Below are positions 26,705-36,239 of a stretch of 64,000 nt of DNA, one piece after another. Position numbers and translations under genes: made by a program. Source of the DNA: Platycnemis pennipes (taxonomy: Eukaryota; Arthropoda; Insecta; Odonata; Platycnemididae); contig OW121856.1 of the NCBI GenBank assembly GCA_933228895.1, positions 103,887,027 to 103,951,026 of the forward strand, in the 5' to 3' direction. The notes under the pieces were generated by a model. The model did not search any database, was not told the DNA's origin, and was given only the letters and a program-made list of their open reading frames with translations. Position 1 is the first letter of the stretch; each line of letters starts with the position of its first letter.

Positions 26705-27190
26705 GATATTTGGAACGTAGGTTTTCGCAGCGAAATCGATCGTCGTCAGAGGCTTTCGGGTGCAGCTGCGTTTTACGCGTTGTCGATGTGCGAGCTTTCG
26801 CGGCCATTGCAGGACGCATCATCAGGCAATAATAAAATATATTGGAAAGGTTGATGTCTATATATCTCCATCCCTCCCCCTTTTACTGTAGAGTGGTGGG
26901 AGGTGAATGACGTAAGTAGGTGGCCGCCACTTAGCCCTGTCCTTGGGGATCGGTGAACTTTCCCTCCCCCTCACAGTGCCAACGGGTGTGTCGTTATTTG
27001 TCTTATTCCGGAACCATCCAGGCGTATCTTTGCCTCTGAAAAGTCTTCTCCAAGTCGGACATAGTCTAGTGCCGTCGTCCCGGTTGAAATTAAATGGGCA
27101 TTTCTCAATTTTAATAGCCTCGCGGATCAGTCGTTGGTGATAAAATCCTATGGGTATGTAGTGCTTGTTAATGCGATTAGAGATATGAAG
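26705..27190 (-). mobile_element. Penelope-like element, 3' end only
   Basis: Minus-strand translation gives RLIREAIKIEKCPFNFNRDD followed by GTRLCPTWRRLF. This is the C-terminal signature that follows the GIY-YIG domain in many arthropod PLEs. After the coding tail comes a non-coding stretch of about 200 bases that is nearly identical to the element at 51.6 kb, ending in CCTGATGATGCGTCC, CGCGAAAGC and CTCTGACGACG blocks. RT and endonuclease domains are missing, so the copy is 5'-truncated. A SINE flanks it on each side. Confidence 0.7.
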
Positions 27191-27204
27191 ACAGAGATGA
27201 TGGG

Positions 27205-27520
27205 AGGCTAGAGGGATTGGTGCAGTGGTTTGGATAATTGTCTCCCACACAGTGGTCCCTGTTTCGAACCCTAGTAGTGGAAAAGATTTGTCACTGGTTT
27301 AATCGTCCCCTATTTAAGTGCTTTTTCGAGTTCAATGCTTCTTCCGTTTCCGTAGGATGGGACGTAAAGCCATGGTTCTTTTGACGGCTTTCGTAAAGTG
27401 ACCGCTAATGCCGACTCCGGGTTACTTGTCCCCATCCTCCTTACCCTACCACTCCCAATCCTGTATCGTTTATCCCGGTCTGAAGCGGCTATGAGTCCGG
27501 CTACAGACTTGAAAACCACA
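27205..27520 (+). mobile_element. tRNA-derived SINE (family A)
   Basis: A box GATTGGTGCAGTGGTT, B box CTGTTTCGAACCC about 40 bases on, then a diverged body containing GTAGGATGGGACGTAAAGCC and a CTCCGGGTTACTTGTCCCC block. The TCCCGGTCTGAAGC to CTACAGACTTG end resembles 28140-28235, which may be a further 3' fragment of the family. Confidence 0.65.
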
Positions 27521-27539
27521 TGTAGGGGACGTATGAAGG

Positions 27540-27780
27540 ATCACTGGAGGTGGTTGCTGTAGTTAATAGTGTACTGAACTTTTACCCCGGAGATCCGGGT
27601 TCAAATTAGGGCAGTTAATATATTTTTTATTGCTTATCAGGCCCTACTGGGGTGATTTGTGAAGAGTTTAGTACTCCGACCGTTACTCCGTCCGAGACGT
27701 TAAGTCCATAGCAAAAATTGCCCGTAGCATTCACTGAGCTCTATCATCACTAGCTAGCTTGGCCTTCAGGTTTCTTGGCT
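27540..27780 (+). mobile_element. tRNA-derived SINE (family A)
   Basis: The head has GGTTGCTGTAGTTAATAGTG and a B-box-like CCGGGTTCAAATTAGGG. The body has TACTCCGTCCGAGACGTTAA, matching the family hallmark. It lies directly behind another copy in the same orientation. Confidence 0.65.
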
Positions 27781-28371
27781 TTTTTGGTTGCATTTAATTG
27801 CTTAGAAAAATACTAAATTCACTTGGATGCAAACCATTTGAGAACAATTTCACTGACGTAAATCCTGGCCGAATCCCTGTTTAAGAAGAGAGGCTGCTAT
27901 GGAAACAAGGGGGAAGTAACTGATTGAGAGAATCTCAATCACTTCAAACACAATTTTGTAGACGTGAGATCAGCCCATTTCTGGCTCTCATTTTTCAATA
28001 AGTCAGCTTCAGTTAAAAGTCTAACAATTTCAGATCAACATCATATTTCCACCGGACTACAGTCCCAATATGTCAAATATTTCGGTAAGCGAAACGAAAT
28101 GTCCACTTGGCGCCTTTCATTGACAGCAGGCATCCTGACTCCACGCCGGGTTTCTCTTCACCCTCCGTTTCCCCGGAAATTCCAATTTTGTACCTTTCCA
28201 CCCGATCTGAATCGCCTTTGAGAACGGGTTACAGACTCGCCAATTCTTGAAAGAAAAAGATTAGGTTGGAACGCTTTTAAAACGAAAAAGAAAGAAATGT
28301 TGGAATGCCAAGAGAAGAAAGAGGAAGAGAACAGGTGTTCTGGCAGTTGTGAAGGCCGGCAGATGGAATCT

Positions 28372-29415
28372 ACATCTACATAATACCCTGTAATCCACCA
28401 TAAAGATGTGTGGCAGGGGGTGAATTCTCGCCAAACATGCACTACATATCATTCATAAAAAAGGATTAGTATTGATATAGTATTTTAAACTTCACTATTT
28501 AAAAGGATAAAAATAGCAAAGTAAGCATGCGAAAACATGCTGTTAGTTGGGTTACCATCAAGTCCTTATACCAACTTGCAACTACCTATGCTATCCATTG
28601 GTACACTCGTATTTACCGCTAGTCATATCCCTAATTGTACGAGGAAAAAAAGAACATTTTGCATATATCAATTCGGCATTCAATTTCTCTATTTTTGTGA
28701 TTATGGTCCAGTCTACCATAGTAAGTTGAGGTTCGCAAAATATTTTTAACATCATCACTGAAAATATTATCTTGGAATTTTTTTAAGAGATTGAGTCTAA
28801 ATTTCAACCTTACGATTCGACAACGATTCCCATTTTAATTCACTTAATAGATTTGCTACGCTAATAGGTATAGTTATCGTACCGTCCCTTCACAAACCTT
28901 GCCGATCTTTCCTGCACACGTTCAACTTCATTATTTTGGCCGATTTCGTAGGGATCCCATATACTGGCAACGTAATCCAAATGAGGTCTAGCAAGGGAAA
29001 AGCTGATTTCCGTTGCATGATGTAACATTTACCCAATACTCTTTTAATAAATTCCAGTTTACGATTATCTTGATCCATTATTTCACGATAGATCATGTGT
29101 CAGGCTTATTCCAAGATATTTAATGGATTCCACATTTGTTAATTCATTATTACTTATTTTGTAAGTGATAGGAGGAGAACAATTATTTTTCCAAAAATTA
29201 ATTAAGTATGTACCACACATTTTTTAAAATTCAATTTTAACTGCCATGTATCAAACCATTTACAATTGCTTTTAGGTCATGATTTAAATGTTCTTTATCG
29301 TTTGGGCATGGAATTTCTCTGCACACCACTGCGTCAACGGCAAATAGACGAAGCTTACTTTTTACCACCTTATCGATATCATTTATGCACAGAAGGAAAA
29401 GGAGTGGACCCGATC
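28372..29415 (-). pseudogene. CR1/Jockey-type non-LTR retrotransposon, 5'-truncated, catalytic Asp lost
   Basis: Minus-strand reading from 29.41 kb gives GPLLFLLCINDIDKV, then KLRLFAVDAVVCREIP, which is RT motif 5 with FADD changed to FAVD. It continues with a YKISNNEL/YLGISL segment, then RKLEFIKRVLGKC and a tail including VKNILRTSTYY. The tail matches the plus-strand copy at 48.8-49.08 kb residue by residue. Stops and frameshifts are present. The 3' end near 28372-28432 reads, on the minus strand, as a CCACACATCTTTATGG-type 3' UTR ending in ATGTAGATGTAG. Upstream RT motifs, endonuclease and ORF1 are missing. In life the enzyme would copy element RNA at a nicked chromosomal site, but this copy is inactive. 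Confidence 0.85.
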
Positions 29416-29429
29416 ATGTAGAAAATCCT

Positions 29430-30220
29430 TTTGAAGATGATTTGGGGAATGATTAAGAATAGAAAACGCGGATGAGATAGGAATGTGTTTGAAAAGAAGG
29501 CACTTTTCAAAAACCCACTGGCAGAATTGGGGTGTATTTTTTGTATTTGATAGATATTGGTTCATTAGTTATGGCGATTTGGTCTAGTAAGTAGGTTATT
29601 TCTTGCATATTAAATATCAACACACAATTTTGGACTGTTTTAAAGAGTACCGCAACCTTAAGTCATTAGTTACTTATTGAATGGAAGCAGAGCCTTTTTT
29701 TAATAAAATCCCTGAAAAGGTCCTTGTGCATGTCTAAGACTCTTTCATGCTTAGACTTACTTTATGCAGAGAATTTTAACTTCCTTTAATACTTCTCATT
29801 ACTGGAGGCGCTCTCATTTCATCAAAATACCTCTCAACGCTAATGTTTTAAACCAATTACTGTGGTGAATGAGAGGGGCCCTCTTTTAAATCTCTCAGCT
29901 TCCGTTTGTAGCTCTCTACTCAATGGCCTCTATGCACTTCACTTCACAAAGCTCCTTAAATAATGCGACAGCGTAGAGCTCATTGGCATTTCCATCTCAT
30001 TTTCCAGCAGCCTAAATCTTTAAAGTTTTAAATTCAAAGGATCAGTTCCATTAAGATTCACAAGAATTCTCACTTAAAATGTGTATGTTTCTCATTCAGA
30101 ACTTGAGAGTATATAGGATTAAACTGGCCCGTGCTGTCTGAATAATTTTTGCCTGTTTATATTATTCATAATCTTGCTTACGAATCCTTAAACATGAATT
30201 TCCAAAATTTTGCTGAAATA
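29430..30220. other. Anonymous DNA
   Basis: Nothing recognised. Confidence 0.4.
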
Positions 30221-30225
30221 TGTAG

Positions 30226-30330
30226 GGCGTAACGGCTGGGTTGGTAAGGTAGGCTAGGTATGGTTAGGCCTGGCAGCCCAAAGGTCATGAATTCGAATGC
30301 CATGCGAAGGAGCGGATATTATGTTGGAGC
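30226..30330 (+). mobile_element. Possible tRNA-derived SINE
   Basis: A-box-like GGTTGGTAAGGTAGGCTAGG, then CCCAAAGGTCATGAATTCG and AATGCC at B-box distance. The CCAAAGGTC run before the B box is shared with the family B head at 9011. The 3' extent is uncertain. Confidence 0.45.
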
Positions 30331-30339
30331 TAGATTTAT

Positions 30340-31800
30340 GATAATAGATTTTGCAATATATCCTCATCCTTGGGTGAATTAAAAACCCCAATAAATCAAC
30401 CCCTCGCTGCACATATGCGTAGTGAGCTGTTCTCCATCCCTTTTCGTTTCGGTTTGAGTCTCCGCTGTTGTTTTTCAAATGTTAATAGTTTCCATCTCCG
30501 AATTTGTGTATCCTGGCTCGTTTCATTGTAAGCATATAAATGATGTGGTACACTGCCTGTGATGCTTCATAGGTTCGAGTGTAATCGCAGGGCCAACATC
30601 ACGCAATTTCACGCGGCATGCCACACTCGCACGTTTGATGGAATCCTTGCATTCCCCTCATGAATATTAATTTTGAGGTTAGGATTTCAAAGGGAACCAA
30701 CAGCTTGCTGCCATGGCAACGGTGTCCCATATCATTCCTCCGTGACTGACTGTGCATTAGCCGCCCTTGCATAACCTGCAACCACCGCTTCGGGTCAATA
30801 AAGCAATAACCTTTTGCGACGTGATTGCCAGGGGTGAGCACGCGACCCTTTGCCGACACGCCATCTTTCATGTTATCTGGTTTCTTCCACCCCCTCCCCC
30901 CCCCCCTCACCTTCCCGAAAAAAAACAACGCTCTTCAATACCTTCCTTTTCCCCTGTCAGGATCCACTACTGCCCGTCTAATCTCCACACCACCCGTTGC
31001 GGCAAGCTCTTAAAAACCAACACCCACATTCCATCCCACGTATCCCGGAGCTAATCAACCCCATGCATCACTTTTGCGCCCCCGAGATAAAAAGGAATCA
31101 ACCCGAAAGGGAGAGAGAGAGAATCATTTGCAGTTTGTCGTTTGCCGTCAGCCAAAAATGAATTCCCGCCCGGATGAGTTTTCGTTGAGTTCTTTATTGT
31201 CATTTCACTCGCGTTGTCAGGCTGAAAACCATTAGAGCTGTCCAGTTTCCAAGTATGTGAGGGAATTCGTGGGATGAGAATGATGGCTTTTCCGTTGCGC
31301 AAACGATTCTTCGCCAAATGAATGAAACCCATTCGTTCTTAGCCCGAAGTGTTTAAAAAATATACGGCGATTTGGGTGATGCTGAAGGAGGGCCAACAAA
31401 TGATACCAACGCATGTTAAAACCATGTGAAACATGCTAAATAATTTATGAAATAAACCATAAAAAACAAACATTATCAGATACTAAAAAAATATATTAGG
31501 CAGATTATATATAAAAAAATTGTAGTGCACAAGCAGGAGGAAGTGGACAAATGCAGTTTTTTACTGTAGTAAGTTGGGGGTAAAAATGCTATATCGCGTT
31601 CCATTTCGAAAGTAGGATCAGTCAGTTCAGTCAAAGAGGCGTTTCCTCGCAAGAGAGAAATAATGACAGTGGCAAAAACGATAGATAAAAATGGTGAAGA
31701 ATTCAATAAAGAGCGTGGTGTTGCATAACATGTAATTGGAAAGAATGTACAGAAAATAGCTTAAGGTGTTGATGTGGATTAGGGCTTTAGAAGGATAGCT
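30340..31800. other. Anonymous DNA with a C-rich tract
   Basis: No gene was recognised. A C-rich tract near 30890-30910 opens frames on both strands without coding motifs. Confidence 0.4.
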
Positions 31801-31809
31801 TGATACTTG

Positions 31810-32030
31810 AAAAATAAAACAAAGGAGGAAGTGCTAAGAATGGTTGGTGAGAAGAGAGAGTTGTTTACAGCTATCAGAAAACGATAGAGTTAATTGAATG
31901 TATCAATTAATTAGGGGAGATATTATTGGGTAAACGGTGAAGTCAGAGGAGGAACCTAGGCTGTTCGGAAAGAATGATGAGCAGTTAAGGGAATATTTGG
32001 CAGGTCAAGGAGAACGCTACGTGAAAGATA
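31810..32030 (+). pseudogene. Very decayed LINE C-terminal tail
   Basis: Translation contains KEEVLRMVGEKRELFTAIRK, which resembles NEEVLRRVGENRSLLKTI in the tails at 20.6 and 56.3 kb. The following text is riddled with stops. No other domain survives. Confidence 0.5.
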
Positions 32031-32049
32031 AATGGAAATCCCTTTTCAA

Positions 32050-34030
32050 CGGGGATATTTTGAAATGTTTGAACATATTTCAAATCTACGTTAAGCTACT
32101 GCTGGAGCAATATTAATCGATTAGGTGCTTGCGTGAGTAAATTGAGTCACGATATTTGGACTTCCGCCCAAATTGTGATGCGTAGTTCCTTTGAAATAAT
32201 ACGATCCCTAATTAAAAATTCCCCAAGCAAAATGTTATCGCAATCTTCATCTGCTGATGACCTTCAATGAGACCGTGGATGAAAACAGAGGGAAAAATTA
32301 CTTAATATTTTAACATATGGAAGAATGATCCCCATATTCATAATGACGCAATTGATTTTAGTTATTGCTCACCTCCTCTGAATACAACATCGATATATTA
32401 ATAGCAACCTCGAGCAATATCCTGGTGCTATTGCTTTGTTCCTGGTGCTATTATTTTGCCAAAAGCAGAAATCGACAGATAGAAAAATCAATGTACAGTT
32501 TTCCCTAAGAGTTTCAACTCTTTAGCTAAGATTTTATAGCGTATCTTCCGTTGAAGTCAGATCTATCAGAATCTATCTATCTATCTATCTGGAGCAATCC
32601 AGTGCAGCAATTGAGTGCAGTTGGTACCATTTTACTGCTACGGAGTTATAAATAACCGAAGGGCATCGTGCGCAATGTTGAAGTTAAGGTATGGATAAAA
32701 ATTTAAATGCCGGCACAATACACAATCTCGTGCTCCTTGTGTGAGAGAAATAAAATACGAAGGCAGGCCAAACAAATATATCAACAATTGATGGATATTT
32801 CCAATGTGTCACGATTGACGTTTACATGCAGTGGTGAGGAGGGCTCACACTAGGATTTTATTTCACCCTTTGCTCCCCAAGATTCTCTCCTTCTAGGCAT
32901 GCAGGTGTATTTCGTGTACGGTAGTTTTATTCACCTTTTCTCACCCGTTCCTAAAATATTGATGAAGTAGTGTGAGGCAAGCAGTCTTCGGGCTGTATTC
33001 CTTTTGCAATCAAATACAGATAGTTGAGTGCAGTTGCTAATATATAACCTTTGTTTTTGTTGCCTCTGATCCTTCTCCAACGCATTCAAAACTGATTTTT
33101 TCTTGTTAATCCTATCATTTAAATGAGATTAGTTTAACATGATCATTGCAATGCATTTGAGTGAAGACTAGTTATTTTTCATGACCATGTACCAGGACTG
33201 GAGAGGTGACAGTATTCGTTCATAACTCCTCAGGAAATATTTATTGTGTTACCTAAATTTCATTTAGGAAAGAGTGGTTTAGGTTTAGGATATTTATTCC
33301 CTCTTTTCGGAAAATTGGGAGAATATTTTCTCCCAGATGCTTTGCATCTTTCGGAAAAAATAGGTTAGTGATCTTGGAATACATGTAAGATTAAAAATCT
33401 GTGATTTAGTCCATTTTATGTCTCTATTGGCTACGATTTTGACTTGAAAAATATATCTACTTTCATGTGAGTCCCTGTCAAGTATAATCCTGTAGCTATC
33501 GTACTAACAAGTGAAGTCTTGATTGTCATGTATTGATTGTGATATTTCCACCATTTTCCCTCCTTTTAATCACCTTCTCTAGCTTTTAATATTCCACGCC
33601 GTCCTTCAAACCTGCTTTTCTGTCCATATCATCAATTTTCTCTTCCCACTTAAGTCAGTATCCCGGTCCACCGTCTTTCATCCTGTCTTCGGCACTCTTT
33701 CCATCCGGAGATTGACGTTCCCGCGGGGAAGAAATTTTTAATATGCGTTTGAGCATTCTCCGGCGCTCAGCACACGAAGCGTGTTCCCTCGTCCAACGAA
33801 CCAAGTTCACTCTGGCGACCCAATTTACGGCAAAGGCCAAGGTTGCATCGCAGCTAACCGAGTTTCCGATAAAGCACGACAGTCGGCATACATGCTTTGC
33901 ATACGTTCATGCTTTACACACGGTCATTTTTGCGAATAGTCAAACGAATCAATCATGATAAAAACTATTTTAGTAATCACTGATTGGAACATTATCAAGC
34001 CGTGAAGGAACTAAGAACCGTAATTTTATT
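32050..34030. other. Anonymous DNA with a small tetranucleotide microsatellite
   Basis: Five ATCT units stand at 32571-32590. No gene was recognised. Confidence 0.45.
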
Positions 34031-34034
34031 AATG

Positions 34035-34980
34035 CGAGGCATGTTTTTTAAGTAAGTACCGTTTTCAATTTCCACCGCGGCAGCGTTTCGGTCGGTGCCC
34101 CGCGATTGGGCACTGTGTATTTACATATGTTGGCAAGTCACAAAGGCCATTACGACAACAATCGATTGTCTTTATGTCTCTTTGTGCGTGTTTAAAATGC
34201 CACCGCCGATTGAGAATCCCGCCGACTGTGAAATGCGATCAGTTATTCGTTTTCTTAGTGCCAAAGGTGTGAAAGCAGCAGAAATTTACCGTCAAATTCG
34301 TGAAGTTTACGGACAAAACATTATGAGTGATGGCATGGTATGCAAATGGGAAAAATCTTTCAAAGGTGGCCGTACGAACGTTCATGATGAGGAACGGAGT
34401 GGGCGACCCTCAGTGACCACTTGGTGCAGAAAGTGGACGAAGAAATGAAAAAGAACAGACAAATCACGATTTCCTCGTTGTCAGATTTGTTTCCTCAAGT
34501 TTCAAGAAGTGTTCTCTATGAAATTGCCGTGCAATTCAAAACAAATGCGTGGCATGCTGAGTAAAGGGATCGTTTTGCTGCATGACAATGCCCGTCCCCA
34601 TGCGGCCAATCGAACTCAAAATTTCATCGAATCATTTGGCTGGGAACAGCTTGATCATCCTCCATACAGCCCCAATCTTGAGCCCAGTGACTACCATGTG
34701 TTTCTGAAACTAAAGAAGCACCTCGGGGGTCAGCGTCACGATGACGACGACAGTGTCCAAACGGCCGTGTTGCAGTGTCTGTCTAATCAGGCGGCAAGCT
34801 TCTATGACGAGGGAAGAAAAAAGCTAGTTATTCGATACGATAAATGTCTTAATATTAGTGGAAATTATGTAGAAAGGTAGATAAAAATGTGGGCTTTCAT
34901 GTAAAAATAAAATTGTTACAAAAAGTTAACTTGTTTTTTTGTGTGTATCATAACGGTACTTACTTAAAAAACATGCCTCG
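34035..34980 (+). mobile_element. mariner-family DNA transposon, internally deleted
   Basis: Perfect 29-bp terminal inverted repeats, beginning CGAGGCATGTTTTTTAAGTA, lie at 34035-34063 and 34952-34980. They enclose a transposase remnant. Elements of this family insert at TA. TA follows the right end (34981-34982), but the left flank reads TG, so one target-site base has changed since insertion. The length is 946 bp against about 1.3 kb for a complete mariner, matching the coding deletion. The identical ends suggest a fairly young insertion. Confidence 0.93.
34197..34880 (+). pseudogene. mariner transposase with large internal deletion
   Basis: The start ATG at 34197 gives an N-terminal helix-turn-helix region (MRSVIRFLSAKGVKAAEIYR) ending in DEERSGRPSVTT, which is the family's DNA-binding half. 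A small frameshift near 34420 follows (LVQKVDEEMKKNRQITISSL resumes in another frame). Near 34526 the sequence jumps to RAIQNK, and after a further shift to GMLSKGIVLLHDNARPH. About 360 bases are missing, including the first catalytic Asp (the TGDETW region). The second Asp (HDNARPH) and third (EPSDYH) survive with exactly 34 residues between them, the DD34D spacing of mariner. The protein cannot transpose, though the ends could be moved by an intact relative. Confidence 0.92.
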
Positions 34981-34984
34981 TATG

Positions 34985-35950
34985 AGGGTATTTAATTCTT
35001 TAGTAAATTTATTAATAATGGGGGCTTTTACTCGGCACCGAAATCGCAATTTTGTGCACGAAATCGTTAGATGGAAACAAAAAACGAATTTTAGTGAAAA
35101 AAATAATCTTCTAACCACAACCATTCACTAATAAATCAAAAATTAAAATAAGCAAAAGGTGACGCCCACCGAAAAAGCTGCTTTGATAACATTGACGTCA
35201 TCTTCCTCCCGTCCTCGACTGCTTTTAGGGGAAGGGAAGGGAGTGGAGCGGGTTTCTCGGAAGCTCTGCTTGCACAGATGCTGTCGCAACTGCTCCTATT
35301 GGCAGAGTCAGCTGTGTCCCTCCCATTGCGATAAGGCAAAGTAGCTTCGTGGGCTCAGTTGTGATTGGACGAAGTCGATGACGTCAGAGGTTGCACCACG
35401 CCCACTTTTCCGAAATGGTTAAAAACATCAGTTTTTCGCCGCTTACAACTCGAGAAATAATTTACGGATCAAAAAACGTAAAAATTCGGGTATTTTTATT
35501 TTACAAACTCTATCAGATCCGGCAATAAAAAATTATGGTAAACGACCCCATTTCCTTTTAAGCTCTCATTTTAATTTTACGTTTTCCATACTTATTGGAT
35601 TTGAAATGACGTTATTGTATTTTTCTGTTCGTTATGGATATTATGCACAATATCTATCATATTGCGAATCTTTAAAGGAGGGGTACCTTATAGGAACAGA
35701 TTTTTGCCAAATAAATAAGTACTACTTCACATTTCTCTAAAATTTAATGTTCCACGATATCGACACATTTATGAACCAACTGAAGTTTTTGAATCATGCA
35801 AAATAAAATAGCATCAGTTTAATATCGGCGATTCTCATTTCTTGGTAATGGGAAGATAAAATATTGTTTCCATTAATATTACATTCAAAACATTCAACCA
35901 GACATACAAACCCGAATATCCTCCCCCTGATTTCATGCCAACCAGAGAAC
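34985..35950. other. Non-genic, with promoter-like GC-richer patch
   Basis: 35160-35410 holds two perfect TGACGTCA palindromes (35193-35200 and 35379-35386) and ATTGG motifs near 35300 and 35363. The word ACGCCCAC lies outside each palindrome. No transcript or open frame supports a gene on either side. The remainder is AT-rich. Confidence 0.4.
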
Positions 35951-35959
35951 TTATCCTTT

Positions 35960-36165
35960 CACATTCCTCACCCGCTCATTCTCTTCATTCTCCCCTCTGT
36001 AATCCTTAGTTTTCCATTTTCTCTCAAAACGTCATTCATCCACCTATGTTGCCTTCTTATTATTCCTCTTACTAACATCCTTTCCTCTTCTACAATGTTC
36101 TCCACACGATCTCCTTCATGTTCCACAACATCCCGCTGCTTCGCCAACTCTATGCCTCTCATTAG
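35960..36165 (-). pseudogene. Possible LINE C-terminal tail fragment
   Basis: The minus-strand open frame reads NIVEEERMLVRGIIRRQHRW, then MNDVLRENGKLRITEGRM. This has the pattern of the VGEERxLxxTIRRRQRxWIGHVLR and ExxxEGRM blocks in LINE tails. It is diverged and isolated. Confidence 0.45.
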
Positions 36166-36239
36166 GCCACCAATTTACACTGATCCCCGATCAACAAGAA
36201 ACTGTTTTCATTGGTACTACATCATTAATTTTTAGAAAA

